Shown: piece by piece, positions 8,245-17,455 of the stretch
Layout of the letters: each line of letters opens with the position of its first letter
Numbering within the stretch: the stretch's first letter is position 1
DNA from: Bacteroidota bacterium
GTDB lineage: Bacteria > Bacteroidota > Bacteroidia > Chitinophagales > Chitinophagaceae
Length of the DNA: 64,000 nucleotides
Direction: 5' to 3'
Assembly (NCBI GenBank): GCA_016866355.1
Contig: VGMN01000005.1
Coordinates: 1 to 64,000, forward strand
Program-made: the position numbers and the translations under genes
Notes under the pieces: model-generated
Told to the model about the DNA's origin: nothing
The model's input: the letters and a program-made list of their open reading frames with translations, nothing else
The model's database searches: none

Positions 8245-9270
8245 ATGCTGACCAAATTCATAAACCCATTTATCTTATTTGCCATTTTGCTGTGCGGTAC
8301 CAGCAGCGGTCAAGATCTAACAGGCATTTGGAAAGGATATTTTGTAACAAAGGATTTTAGCCAGTATAAGGTTGAGTTTCAGATAAAGAAAGATGGCTCT
8401 TCGGTAAGAGGGTTTTCCTATTCTTACCAGAGCACCGTTTTTTATGCTAAATCTAGCATGAATGGACGCTGGGATAACCTGAATAAATTTCTTCAAATTA
8501 GAGAATTAAAAACTATTGAAATTAAAAACACTGAAGAGTCTGTTACATGCTTGATGGATTACAATTTGTCCTATTCAAGATCAGGTCGTGAGGAATACCT
8601 GGAGGGAAGCTTTAGCAGTATTCATGAATTTAATGCAGAGGGCTTCAAAAAGGGACAGGACTGTGGAGGTGGAAAAGTTTATCTCAGACGTGTCAACTCC
8701 TCCGATTTTTACCCAGAACCTTTTTTACAGAAATCAGTTGCCAAAAAAGTAATAGTGAACGAGGCTCCCACAACGCGGAGAGCTTCAAACATACCAACTG
8801 TCTCCAAAGCAGATTCAATTAAAAGTGATGTGGGTCTTTCCGCTGCTTCTAAAAATGACGATGCAGTTTCTGAAAAGAGTGCTAAAAATGAGCTGCGAGA
8901 ACCTCTTTCTATTCCCATAGTTAGCAATTATCGCTACAATGATCTGATACAAGTTATTACTGTAAAAAACCCTCAAGTCCAGATTTATTTATTTGATAAT
9001 GGAGAGATTGATGGGGATACCATTACAGTCTATTTGAATAACAAACTAGCGTTGTCGAAAAAAAGATTGTCCACCACTCCCCTTACCTTAACATTAAACA
9101 TGGATCAACAATATGAAGTTCAAGAATTGACAATGGTGGCAGATAATTTAGGAAAAATACCCCCCAATACAGCCTTGATGATTGTAGAAGCCGGAAGTCA
9201 ACGCTTTCGAGTTCAACTCACTTCTACCGAACAAAAGAATGCAGTTGTTCGATTTAGATATGAAAAATAG
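8245..9270 (+). CDS. Secreted protein of unknown function, first of two tandem paralogues
   Basis: 341 residues from ATG 8245 (MLTKFINPFILFAILLCGTSSG, a signal peptide). Mature start QDLTGIWKGYF, then a beta-rich domain of about 125 residues with conserved cysteines (TCLMDYNLSYSRSG, GQDCGGGKVYLRR), a Ser/Lys-rich linker of about 90 residues, and a C-terminal domain (about 245-341) with FDNGEIDGDTITVYLNN and IPPNTALMIVEAGSQRF. The next gene has the same architecture and a very similar C-terminal domain. The N-terminal module resembles lipocalin-like 'GxWxG' domains, but I do not recognise a characterised family. Export to periplasm or surface is likely. The longer start at 8215 is rejected because it precedes the promoter element. 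Confidence 0.7.
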   Translation: MLTKFINPFILFAILLCGTSSGQDLTGIWKGYFVTKDFSQYKVEFQIKKDGSSVRGFSYSYQSTVFYAKSSMNGRWDNLNKFLQIRELKTIEIKNTEESVTCLMDYNLSYSRSGREEYLEGSFSSIHEFNAEGFKKGQDCGGGKVYLRRVNSSDFYPEPFLQKSVAKKVIVNEAPTTRRASNIPTVSKADSIKSDVGLSAASKNDDAVSEKSAKNELREPLSIPIVSNYRYNDLIQVITVKNPQVQIYLFDNGEIDGDTITVYLNNKLALSKKRLSTTPLTLTLNMDQQYEVQELTMVADNLGKIPPNTALMIVEAGSQRFRVQLTSTEQKNAVVRFRYEK

Positions 9271-9291
9271 GTAGCCCTTTTTAATAAACCT

Positions 9292-9299
9292 TACCTTCG
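9292..9299 (+). promoter_or_regulatory. Weak -7 element before the second paralogue
   Basis: TACCTTCG, one mismatch to TAnnTTTG, 7 bases before ATG 9307, the same geometry as in front of the first paralogue. The gap between the two genes is only 36 bases, so read-through is also possible. Confidence 0.35.
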
Positions 9300-9306
9300 G
9301 CTACAG

Positions 9307-10149
9307 ATGTTAATCCGTGTTTTAATTGCATTGTTACTGTTGCCTCTCCTATCCGCCGGACAAGATCTAAATGGTAAGTGGGCTGGCAGATTAGTCATGG
9401 CGCCAAGTGGTTGTTTTCCTATTTATAACATTCAATTTGAACTTTCAGATTCAGCAGGAATTATTACTGGAACTGCTTTGCATTTTTCAGATTCTTTTAA
9501 TTATGTAAAAAAAAGAATTACTGGGACATTTGCAAAAGACAGCAATAGTTTGCTGCTTGCCGAGGGCGCTATCTTAGATTTTAAAATAAAGCAAGACTGC
9601 GTACCCTGCTTAAAAAGATATTCCCTAACCTACCATAGAGGAGGAAATGCAGTTGCTGATGAACAAATTCGAGGAACCTGGATATCCCCGTCAGACAAAG
9701 CAACCGATGGTAAAACAACTTGTGATCCTGGCACCATCGTATTAAATAGACTTACCAGGCTGGAAAAAAAGAACAACCCAATTCCTACCACGCAAAATAA
9801 AACCAATGTATTGGTTCGTGAACTTAGATTAGACAGTTGTACAGCTGAGATTGAATTTTTTGATAATGGACAAATTGATGGAGATACGATATCAGTATAC
9901 GTCAATAATCGTCCAATAGTTCACCGTCAAATGTTGAGAGCGCAAGCGATCCCAATGCGGTTATCGGTAGATGCAAAAAGAACAGTACAGGAAGTTGTGA
10001 TGGTAGGAGAAAACCTAGGAACAATTCCTCCTAATACAGCCTTAATGATCATTAAGGCTGGTAATGAGCGGTATCAATTATACCTCACCGCAGATGAAAA
10101 ACGTAACGCACTGGTGCGATTTATTTACGCACCTCCTTCTAAATTATAA
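9307..10149 (+). CDS. Secreted protein of unknown function, second tandem paralogue
   Basis: 280 residues: signal peptide (MLIRVLIALLLLPLLSAG), mature start QDLNGKWAGRL, an N-terminal beta-rich domain of about 130 residues with paired cysteines (QDCVPCLKRYSLTYHRGG, TTCDPGTIVLNRL), a short linker and a C-terminal domain (about 175-275). That last domain has FDNGQIDGDTISVYVNN and IPPNTALMIIKAGNERY, nearly the same as in the upstream gene. The linker is about 60 residues shorter. The N-terminal domains are clearly related but far more diverged, as if they bind different ligands (inference). The last 6 bases overlap the convergent TonB-dependent receptor gene. No function is known to me. Confidence 0.7.
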   Translation: MLIRVLIALLLLPLLSAGQDLNGKWAGRLVMAPSGCFPIYNIQFELSDSAGIITGTALHFSDSFNYVKKRITGTFAKDSNSLLLAEGAILDFKIKQDCVPCLKRYSLTYHRGGNAVADEQIRGTWISPSDKATDGKTTCDPGTIVLNRLTRLEKKNNPIPTTQNKTNVLVRELRLDSCTAEIEFFDNGQIDGDTISVYVNNRPIVHRQMLRAQAIPMRLSVDAKRTVQEVVMVGENLGTIPPNTALMIIKAGNERYQLYLTADEKRNALVRFIYAPPSKL

Positions 10150-12498
10150 TTTGTAGTTCCAGGTAATGGCAGGAATAACTGGGAAAAGAGAAACTTGCTT
10201 AGCTGTTATATTCAGGTTCCCATTTTGAATACTACCCTCTTGATCGTAATAAATAAAATAAGGGTTAAGTCTGCTGTACATATTATAGAAACTGAATACC
10301 CATTGGCTTTTTAACTTACTCCCTACTTTATTAACTGGCTGGTAGGTGAAAGAAATATCCATCCGATGATAAGACCGCATCCGATATTGATTAATCCGAC
10401 TAAACTCTTGTGTCAACACACCGTTCATGACATAAAATCGTTCAGGTAAGGTCATGGCATTTCCCGTGCCAAAGACAAAAACGCTTCCCAATTGCCATTT
10501 TTTTGATAATACTCGATTTAGGACAAAAGATAAATCATGTCTTCTATCGTAACGAGCCGGATAACGCATCCCCTGATTAATAGAAGGAAATCTTCTCCAG
10601 GTCCATGAAAGCGTGTATCCAAACCATCCTGTTGTTTGACCCCTGACTTTATTAATGAAGAATTCAGCACCATAACTCCAACCTCTTCCAAATACAAATT
10701 CTGTTTCAGGGTCTGATAATGAAGGCGTGTACCCTTCTTGATATTCAATTTGCCGACGCATGTTTTTATAGTATACTTCTACGGAGGTCTCAAATTGATT
10801 ATCTGCAAAATTTCTGAAAAGGCCTACTGTAGCCAACCAACTTAATTGCGGTTTCACATAGAAGGTACTAGGCACCCATAAATCTGTTGGCAAGGTAGAA
10901 CCGGCATTCGAAACCAGGTGTATGTATTGAATATTTCTTGAGAGCGAGCTCTTAATTGAAAAATTATCCGAAAGCAAAAAACGCGCCGATAACCTTGGCT
11001 CAAAACCTTGATAGGAAATGACAGTTTGATCTTTCCGATAGACAACGCTATCAGTACGGTTTCCAAATACATCCGTATCATATTTTGTGAAAGGGCCTAG
11101 TTGGGTAAATTGACTCCATCTAAGACCCAGGTGAATTTGCAATTTAGTAGAAGCCTGCCAATCATCTTGAAAGTAAACAGCTTTTTCCAGCGCGTATTTT
11201 TTTGGCTGTGTATTTGGATTAAACTGAACAGAATCTTGACTACCTGAAAATACATTAGGCAAAAATCGATGATGTGTAACCAAAAAACCGGTTTTGATTC
11301 GATGATTAGCGGTTGGATAATAATCAAAATCTGATTTAATACCCAAATCACGGATACCTGATCGGAGTGAAAGATTGAATCTTTCCTGGGTGGCGTTAAA
11401 CTGAAAACGGTAGTCGTTTAAAACTACGGTTGTGTTTGCAAAAAGTCGAGGTCCAAATACATGATTCCACCGAATCGAACCGGTTGCATTTCCCCAAGGC
11501 ACATTGGTACTAAATGACCTTTTTGCATTGGCAAAATCAAAAACATCTCTTCCAAAATAGCTACTAATGAACAGCCGATCCTTTTTTGAAAATCGGTGAT
11601 TAACCTTGGCATTTAGATCATAGAAATAATATCCTGAGCCGTAGAAACTACTTTTCGTTGAAACAAATGGCTTCAATAAGGCATCAATGTAAGTACGCCT
11701 ACCTGATAACATAAAAGATGAAACTCCTTTTTTAAGGGGTCCCTCAGCTGAAAAACGAGAAGCAATCAAACCAATTCCTCCCTCAAATTGATCCTTATAA
11801 AGATTCCCCTCTTTCATGGAGATATCTAACACAGCGGAAAGTCTACCCCCATATTGGGCAGGCATTCCGCCTTTGATCAAAGTAGCATTTCGAATAGCAT
11901 CTCCATTAAACACAGAAAAAAAACCAAACAAATGGCCTGTGTTATAGACTACTGCATCGTCTAACAGAATAAGATTTTGATCAGGCCCACCCCCCCTTAC
12001 GTAAAACCCAGTGTTTCCTTCTCCTGCATTACGAACCCCAGGCATTAACTGAAATGTTTTTAAAATATCCACCTCACCAAAAATGGCTGGTACTTTTTTG
12101 ATTTGCTGTATAGACAAATCGATTCTTCCCGTTTGGCTTGAGCGAACATGCTGATCTCGTTTCTTACTGAAAATAATAACCTCCTGCATACCTGCATTAC
12201 GCGGAGAAAGCAAAATATTGAAAGAAAGTTCTTTATTCAGTTGTAACTGAAAATTTGCAGCTAGATAGGAAACATGTGAAACCGCAAACTCATAGGATCC
12301 ACTGGGTAGGGTTATGGAGTAAAAGCCATAAGAATTGCTTATCGTTGCTGCTTCCACCCCATTTACTTTAATACTAACACCACTTATTGATTCTCCCGTG
12401 ATAGAATCCCTTACATATCCATTCAAAGTAAATCGCTGCTGTGCAAATCCAAAAAAAGGCAGCCAGAAGAAAATTAAAACAAGTAAAAAACGAAACAT
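10144..12498 (-). CDS. TonB-dependent outer-membrane receptor
   Basis: 784 residues. Signal peptide (MFRFLLVLIFFWLPFFGFA), then a carboxypeptidase-regulatory-like beta-sandwich at about 22-105 (LNGYVRDSITGESISGVSI), the plug domain at about 115-235 (GFYVRGGGPDQNLILLDD, GGMPAQYGGRLSAVLDI) and a beta-barrel to the C-terminus. Such receptors import siderophores, oligosaccharides, peptides or vitamins with TonB-ExbBD energy. No SusD partner is adjacent and it is shorter than SusC proteins, so a classical glycan-uptake pair is unlikely; the substrate cannot be read from context. A TAATTTTG element lies 11 bases before the ATG. Its 3' end overlaps the second secreted paralogue. Confidence 0.88.
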   Translation of the reverse strand: MFRFLLVLIFFWLPFFGFAQQRFTLNGYVRDSITGESISGVSIKVNGVEAATISNSYGFYSITLPSGSYEFAVSHVSYLAANFQLQLNKELSFNILLSPRNAGMQEVIIFSKKRDQHVRSSQTGRIDLSIQQIKKVPAIFGEVDILKTFQLMPGVRNAGEGNTGFYVRGGGPDQNLILLDDAVVYNTGHLFGFFSVFNGDAIRNATLIKGGMPAQYGGRLSAVLDISMKEGNLYKDQFEGGIGLIASRFSAEGPLKKGVSSFMLSGRRTYIDALLKPFVSTKSSFYGSGYYFYDLNAKVNHRFSKKDRLFISSYFGRDVFDFANAKRSFSTNVPWGNATGSIRWNHVFGPRLFANTTVVLNDYRFQFNATQERFNLSLRSGIRDLGIKSDFDYYPTANHRIKTGFLVTHHRFLPNVFSGSQDSVQFNPNTQPKKYALEKAVYFQDDWQASTKLQIHLGLRWSQFTQLGPFTKYDTDVFGNRTDSVVYRKDQTVISYQGFEPRLSARFLLSDNFSIKSSLSRNIQYIHLVSNAGSTLPTDLWVPSTFYVKPQLSWLATVGLFRNFADNQFETSVEVYYKNMRRQIEYQEGYTPSLSDPETEFVFGRGWSYGAEFFINKVRGQTTGWFGYTLSWTWRRFPSINQGMRYPARYDRRHDLSFVLNRVLSKKWQLGSVFVFGTGNAMTLPERFYVMNGVLTQEFSRINQYRMRSYHRMDISFTYQPVNKVGSKLKSQWVFSFYNMYSRLNPYFIYYDQEGSIQNGNLNITAKQVSLFPVIPAITWNYKL

Positions 12499-12509
12499 AT
12501 TGTAATTAA

Positions 12510-12517
12510 CAAAATTA
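12510..12517 (-). promoter_or_regulatory. -7 element of the TonB-dependent receptor gene
   Basis: TAATTTTG on the minus strand, 11 bases upstream of the ATG. It is back to back with the ABC-F promoter in a 68-base divergent spacer. Confidence 0.55.
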
Positions 12518-12527
12518 GATTAAAATA

Positions 12528-12557
12528 GTTGGCTACCCACCTTATGTCCTACATTTG
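12528..12557 (+). promoter_or_regulatory. Promoter of the ABC-F gene
   Basis: GTTG (12528-12531), an 18-base spacer, TACATTTG (12550-12557). The predicted start is near 12563, so ATG 12567 is almost leaderless. The in-frame TTG at 12555 lies inside the element and cannot be the start. Confidence 0.65.
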
Positions 12558-12566
12558 CGCGGATTT

Positions 12567-14504
12567 ATGTTAGCAGGTTTACAACAAGTAACATTTGAGT
12601 TTGGCGCTCGTTTAATTGTAGCTGATGCTACCTGGCATATTCAACCAGGCGAGAGAATTGGCTTGATTGGTTATAACGGAACCGGAAAGTCCACACTGCT
12701 TAAACTTTTAGTAGGTGACTACCAACCCACTGCAGGTAGTATTGAGCGGAGCCGGGCCACCAGCATTGGGTATTTGCATCAAGACTTATTGAGTTTTAAT
12801 TCGCAGGATAGTATAGTAAAAGTTGCCTTACAAGCGTTTGAGAATATTCTAAAACTTGAACAAGAAATAGAGTTAATAGGGAAAGAACTAGAACAAACTG
12901 GAGATGAAAAATTACTAGAAGCTTACACGGATAAATTACATCAGCTGGAAACAGCAGATGGATACACTATTCATCATAGAACAGCAGAAGTTTTACAAGG
13001 TTTAGGATTTTCGCCAACAGATCTAGAAAGACCTTACCAAGAATTTAGTGGGGGTTGGAGAATGAGGGTTTTACTTGCAAAAATGATTTTGGCAAAACCC
13101 GACCTCCTCTTGTTAGACGAACCTACTAACCACCTTGACTTACCCTCCATTGAATGGCTTGAAAAATATTTATCACATTATGCTGGCGCAGTTGTAATTG
13201 TCAGCCATGACAAGTATTTCCTTAACCGAATGGTAACAAAAATTGTGGAGCTTTATCAAGAGGAATTACACTTTTATACTGGGAACTATGATTTTTACCA
13301 AAAGGAAAAATCAGTTCGAATGGAGCTGCAGCAAAAAGCCTACGAAAACCAGCAAGATTATATTCGGCAGCAAGAAAGATTAGTAGAACGATTTCGCGCC
13401 AAGGCAAGCAAAGCCGCAATGGCACAAAGCTTATTGAAGAAATTGGACAAGCTGGAACGGGTAGACCCTGCACAATTAGTTCGTCCTAACTTAAAAATAA
13501 ACTTTAGCGTAGATAGAACGCCTGGAAAGATCATTGCTACCTTAAAAAATGTAAAAAAGTCTTTTGGCCAATTGGAAGTGATGCAAGAAGCCACCGCTGA
13601 AATTAATCGCGGTGACAAAATTGCACTTATTGGGGCCAATGGAAAAGGGAAATCTACCCTGCTTCGAATCCTAGCAGGAACGGAGCCCATTGATTTGGGT
13701 GAAAAAACAGATGGGCACAATGTAGTGCAGAGTTTTTATGCACAGCACCAGCTTGAATCGCTTACATTGTCGCACACGTTATTAGAAGAAATGGCTAGCA
13801 GCGGTTCTCAGCTATCTGACCTTGAGATTCGGTCTTTGTTGGGATGCTTTTTGTTTAGTGGAGATGACGTTGACAAAAAGATAAAAGTGCTAAGTGGGGG
13901 TGAAAAAGCTCGTGTAGCATTAGCAAAAGTCATCACAAGCCGTGCCAATTTTTTATTACTTGATGAACCTACTAACCATTTGGATCTTCATAGCTGTGAA
14001 TTATTGATTGAGGCACTTCAAAAATATGAGGGCACCCTTATTTTAGTTAGCCATGACCGCTATTTTATCTCAAAGACTGCCAATAAAATTTGGGAAATAG
14101 AAGACGGTATTTTAAAGGAATTTAAAGGCGGATATGAAGAATGGGTCAGTTGGAAAGAAAGAATGGAGAAGCAGCGTAATAACAACACATCTAAAGCGGC
14201 TCCTATATTAAAAACTAATACAACCACTACGCCACCAGCTAATACATCGCAGCCAATTTCTAAAGAAAAAAAGAAAGAATATCAAAAAGCACAAAAACAG
14301 TTTCAGCAAGCTGAACAAGATTTAGCAGCTGCTACCTTACTACAAAAAGAGTTGGAAAAAAAGCTGGCAGATCCTCGCCTCTATTCAAATAGAGAGGATT
14401 TTTTAAAACTTGAGATCGCTTACCAAGAATGCATACAATCCATTAAGCTTCACACTGAAAATTATGAGCAACTGTTTGAAGCCATAATGAAACTTGAAGA
14501 ATAG
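12567..14504 (+). CDS. ABC-F family ATPase (Uup/EttA-like)
   Basis: 645 residues from ATG 12567. Two ABC cassettes in one chain and no membrane segments. Cassette 1: Walker A GYNGTGKST (about 37-45), signature FSGGWRMRV, Walker B LLLLDEPTNHLDL. Cassette 2: Walker A GANGKGKST (about 355), signature LSGGEKARV, Walker B LLLDEPTNHLDL. Between them is the P-site tRNA interaction linker (about 235-310, basic and Gln-rich), and the last ~90 residues are a lysine/glutamine-rich coiled coil as in Uup. ABC-F proteins act on the ribosome, either relieving stalls or giving antibiotic protection; the Uup-like C-terminus favours a housekeeping role. Ends 5 bases before the convergent FTCD gene. Confidence 0.9.
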   Translation: MLAGLQQVTFEFGARLIVADATWHIQPGERIGLIGYNGTGKSTLLKLLVGDYQPTAGSIERSRATSIGYLHQDLLSFNSQDSIVKVALQAFENILKLEQEIELIGKELEQTGDEKLLEAYTDKLHQLETADGYTIHHRTAEVLQGLGFSPTDLERPYQEFSGGWRMRVLLAKMILAKPDLLLLDEPTNHLDLPSIEWLEKYLSHYAGAVVIVSHDKYFLNRMVTKIVELYQEELHFYTGNYDFYQKEKSVRMELQQKAYENQQDYIRQQERLVERFRAKASKAAMAQSLLKKLDKLERVDPAQLVRPNLKINFSVDRTPGKIIATLKNVKKSFGQLEVMQEATAEINRGDKIALIGANGKGKSTLLRILAGTEPIDLGEKTDGHNVVQSFYAQHQLESLTLSHTLLEEMASSGSQLSDLEIRSLLGCFLFSGDDVDKKIKVLSGGEKARVALAKVITSRANFLLLDEPTNHLDLHSCELLIEALQKYEGTLILVSHDRYFISKTANKIWEIEDGILKEFKGGYEEWVSWKERMEKQRNNNTSKAAPILKTNTTTTPPANTSQPISKEKKKEYQKAQKQFQQAEQDLAAATLLQKELEKKLADPRLYSNREDFLKLEIAYQECIQSIKLHTENYEQLFEAIMKLEE

Positions 14505-14509
14505 TATTA

Positions 14510-16192
14510 TTACTTTATCTTACTATTTACAATAGACAAAATCTCCTGCTCTGCTTGTAAAGCGGCTTGCTCAATTGCCGATCCTTTAGCTAACATATTT
14601 TTTACATAGCTCGCGTCTTCACAACCAGCACAATTTATTTTAACATTCAAAAAAGCACCTGAAATGGCACTTCTTGCACAGAGTGCTCCTACGCCTGCAT
14701 CAGAAACTGAATTAGGATTACCAGTTTCAGCCATAGACTTAATCAATGTCATACTCTCAAAACTAACAACCATTACTTCCATGGGTACTTCTATAGCCTT
14801 TTTTGTAGCATCCTGAATGGCCTTACCTCGGATGGCTGCTTCTTCGGGAGTTGATTTTGGAAGAGAAAAGGCGTTCATTATTTCATTAAAAGATTCGGTA
14901 TCGGCATCAACCAACTTCAATAATTTCTCTTTGAGATATTGTCCTATTTCCGCTTGATCACTAAATTCCTTCCATCTATGATCCCAACCCTTTTTGTGGG
15001 AAGAAAGATTAGCAACCATGGTGGCTAGTGAAACACCCAAAACACCTAAATAGGCTGCCACAGATCCTCCACCTGGAGCAGGGGATTCACTTGCTGTTAT
15101 ATCAGCAAAACCGCGCAACGTATTGTTAATAAGCTTTTTACTATTGTTTTCTTCAAGCATATATTCAATTATTCTCTCATTTGGATTAAAGAGGGAAAGT
15201 TCATTCAACCCCATAGATCTTACTGCAATATCAATCAATTCTTTTTCAGAAACGCCAGTTGAGCGATTCTGTTTCAACAGAAAATACTTTCCGGCATCTA
15301 GAATGGACTTTAAAGGCACTAAACCCACCAGTTCGCTTCCCGTTACACGTAGCCCACGCTCAGCAGCTTTTTTGCAGGCTTCATCAAATGCAATATGAAG
15401 AGGAGTTATATTAATATTGGTAAGATTCATTGAAATCTGAGCAATCCCATATTCTTCAATAAACCATCCAATTGCTTTAACTGCTTTCAATGTACCAGGA
15501 ACACTAACAGGATTTCCTGCAGCGTCTGTCACTTTTTTCCCATTTTCAACTTTCACTCGCCCAGCCTCCCTGATATCAAAAGCTACAGCGTTGGCGCGAC
15601 GTGTAGAGGTTGTATTGAGGTTGACATTATAGGCAATCAGAAAATCTCTTGTACCTATGACTGTAGCTCCACGCTTAGCATCAAACTCCACGGGTCCAAA
15701 GTCAGGCTTCCAACGCGGGTCCGTAATTTTTTTAAAAAATCCCTCATATTCACCTGCTCGTATTACCGATAAATTGCTTCGGTTCTTGTCTGGCTGTGCT
15801 GCCTCATAGCAATAAACAGGGATAGACAACTCTTCTCCTACTCTTTTAGCCAATTGTTTTGCAAAAACTGCTGTTTCCTCCAGCGTAATTCCAGCAATAG
15901 GGATGAGAGGACAAACATCGGTAGCTCCCATCCTGGGGTGCTCACCTTTATGTTGGCGCATATCAATTAATTCTCCTGCTTTAGCTATGGCATTGAAAGC
16001 CGCTTCAACAACTGCTGCTGGTGGGCCTACGAAAGTAACTACAGTCCGATTGGTGGCTTTCCCTGGATCTACATTTAATAAACGTACGCCCTCTACTAAC
16101 TGTATGACATCGGTGATTTGATTAATCACGGCCATATCCCTGCCTTCACTAAAGTTAGGTACGCACTCGATTAGTTGAAGATTGTTGTGCAT
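14510..16192 (-). CDS. Glutamate formimidoyltransferase-cyclodeaminase (bifunctional FTCD)
   Basis: 560 residues from ATG 16192 (MHNNLQLIECVPNFSEGRD). N-terminal formimidoyltransferase domains at about 5-320, with HKGEHPRMGATDVCPLIP holding the catalytic-histidine region. A linker is followed by the cyclodeaminase domain at about 355-555 (ASESPAPGGGSVAAYLGVLG, AETGNPNSVSDAGVGAL). It transfers the formimino group of formiminoglutamate to tetrahydrofolate and releases ammonia to give 5,10-methenyl-THF, finishing histidine catabolism by the animal-type route. The start is 4 bases after the hutI stop, so the two are co-transcribed. A longer start at 16237 would overlap hutI by 41 bases and is not needed. 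No hutG-type hydrolase is visible. Confidence 0.93.
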   Translation of the reverse strand: MHNNLQLIECVPNFSEGRDMAVINQITDVIQLVEGVRLLNVDPGKATNRTVVTFVGPPAAVVEAAFNAIAKAGELIDMRQHKGEHPRMGATDVCPLIPIAGITLEETAVFAKQLAKRVGEELSIPVYCYEAAQPDKNRSNLSVIRAGEYEGFFKKITDPRWKPDFGPVEFDAKRGATVIGTRDFLIAYNVNLNTTSTRRANAVAFDIREAGRVKVENGKKVTDAAGNPVSVPGTLKAVKAIGWFIEEYGIAQISMNLTNINITPLHIAFDEACKKAAERGLRVTGSELVGLVPLKSILDAGKYFLLKQNRSTGVSEKELIDIAVRSMGLNELSLFNPNERIIEYMLEENNSKKLINNTLRGFADITASESPAPGGGSVAAYLGVLGVSLATMVANLSSHKKGWDHRWKEFSDQAEIGQYLKEKLLKLVDADTESFNEIMNAFSLPKSTPEEAAIRGKAIQDATKKAIEVPMEVMVVSFESMTLIKSMAETGNPNSVSDAGVGALCARSAISGAFLNVKINCAGCEDASYVKNMLAKGSAIEQAALQAEQEILSIVNSKIK

Positions 16193-16196
16193 GATA

Positions 16197-17450
16197 TCAA
16201 AATGAAGAGTGATGAATTTCCTTTCCTTGCAATACAACTTTAGTGATCAAGTTTGATCCAAAGGCGTAAGGATAATATGCAAGTGAGGGTATTGGTTTAG
16301 TAATAAAAAAATTTGCAATTTTTCCAACTTGAATACTTCCACATTGATTTTCTAATTCCATTGCACAGGCTCCATTAATAGTAGCAGCGTTAAAAGCTTC
16401 CTCTGGTAACATACGCATGCGTATACATGCTTGGGCCACTACACCATTCATGTTGCCAGAGGGTGCGGAACCAGGGTTAAAATCAGATGCCAGCGCAATG
16501 ATGGAGCCATTATCGATTAGCTTTCTAGCTGGAGCATCTTGCATTCGCAAGAAATAAGAGGCGTTTGGTAACAAGGTACCAATAGTAGATGAACTACTTA
16601 ATGCTTTCATAGCTGCCTCATCCATAGACTCCAGATGATCTACACTAATGGCTCCAAGAGTAACACCCACTTGGACTCCACCGGAAATTGCAAGTTGATT
16701 AGCGTGAATACGAGGTCGTAAACCTGCTTTTATGCCAGCCTCACATATTAGCGCTGTTTGGGCAGGCGAAAAAAAACCTTCCTCACAAAAAACATCTATA
16801 TATTCTGCTAAATCTTCTTTTACTATAGCAGGAATCATTTCTGTCAAAAGGAGTTTGATATATCCATCAGGATTGTTTTTGTAAATAGTGGGAAAGGCAT
16901 GTGCCCCTAAAAAAGTAGCCCTTATAAGCACGGGCGTATTTTCTTTTAATCTCTTGATAACTCGCAACATTTTCAATTCTGCCTCCAAGGTCAATCCATA
17001 ACCACTTTTAATTTCAATGGCACCGGTTCCTGCTTGCACTACCTCTCTAACTCTTTCAAGTGCTAATTCATATAATTCTTGCGAATCTGTTTGTTGTAAT
17101 TTTATGGCTGAGTTTAGTATTCCTCCCCCTTTTGCTGCAATTTCCGCATAGCTTAATCCTTTTATTTTATCTACGAACTCATTTTCACGGCTGCCAGCAA
17201 ATACTATATGGGTATGACTATCACACCAAGAAGGCAATAACGCCCCCTTATTAACATCTACACGGTGAGTAATTGAATAATTGGCTGGTGAAAAATCTTG
17301 CATGCTACCATAGGCCATAATCTTATTGCCTTCAGTAATCAGATAAGCATCATTGATTGAAGGGTAAACAGCAAGTTCTGCGCCTCTTAAAGGAGTATTC
17401 AATGGATGTAATCCTCCTAAAAAACCTATGTTATAATACAGACAAGTCAT
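16197..17450 (-). CDS. hutI: Imidazolonepropionase
   Basis: 417 residues, normal length. An amidohydrolase-fold enzyme converting imidazolone-5-propionate to N-formimino-L-glutamate. Metal-binding DSHTHIVFAGSRENEF (near residue 78) is the HxH motif at the end of strand 1; HANQLAISGG and the DHLESMD region carry further active-site histidines, and ASDFNPGSAPSGNMN holds the conserved Asp. It lies between a thiolase gene (5-base gap upstream) and FTCD (4-base gap downstream), so the three look like one transcript. The urocanate-forming steps (hutH, hutU) are about 40 kb away. Confidence 0.95.
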   Translation of the reverse strand: MTCLYYNIGFLGGLHPLNTPLRGAELAVYPSINDAYLITEGNKIMAYGSMQDFSPANYSITHRVDVNKGALLPSWCDSHTHIVFAGSRENEFVDKIKGLSYAEIAAKGGGILNSAIKLQQTDSQELYELALERVREVVQAGTGAIEIKSGYGLTLEAELKMLRVIKRLKENTPVLIRATFLGAHAFPTIYKNNPDGYIKLLLTEMIPAIVKEDLAEYIDVFCEEGFFSPAQTALICEAGIKAGLRPRIHANQLAISGGVQVGVTLGAISVDHLESMDEAAMKALSSSSTIGTLLPNASYFLRMQDAPARKLIDNGSIIALASDFNPGSAPSGNMNGVVAQACIRMRMLPEEAFNAATINGACAMELENQCGSIQVGKIANFFITKPIPSLAYYPYAFGSNLITKVVLQGKEIHHSSF

Positions 17451-17455
17451 GGTAT

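Noticed and set aside
10144-12498. SusC/SusD polysaccharide-utilisation locus
   Set aside because: The receptor is shorter than SusC proteins and there is no SusD gene or co-oriented glycan enzymes next to it.
13222-13720. Antisense ORFs inside the ABC-F gene
   Set aside because: They lie opposite a well-conserved coding region and show no domain, promoter or signal of their own.
14505-14509. Frameshift or pseudogene at the short convergent gene junctions
   Set aside because: All the genes involved have full-length family C-termini, so the short spacings reflect compact organisation, not decay.
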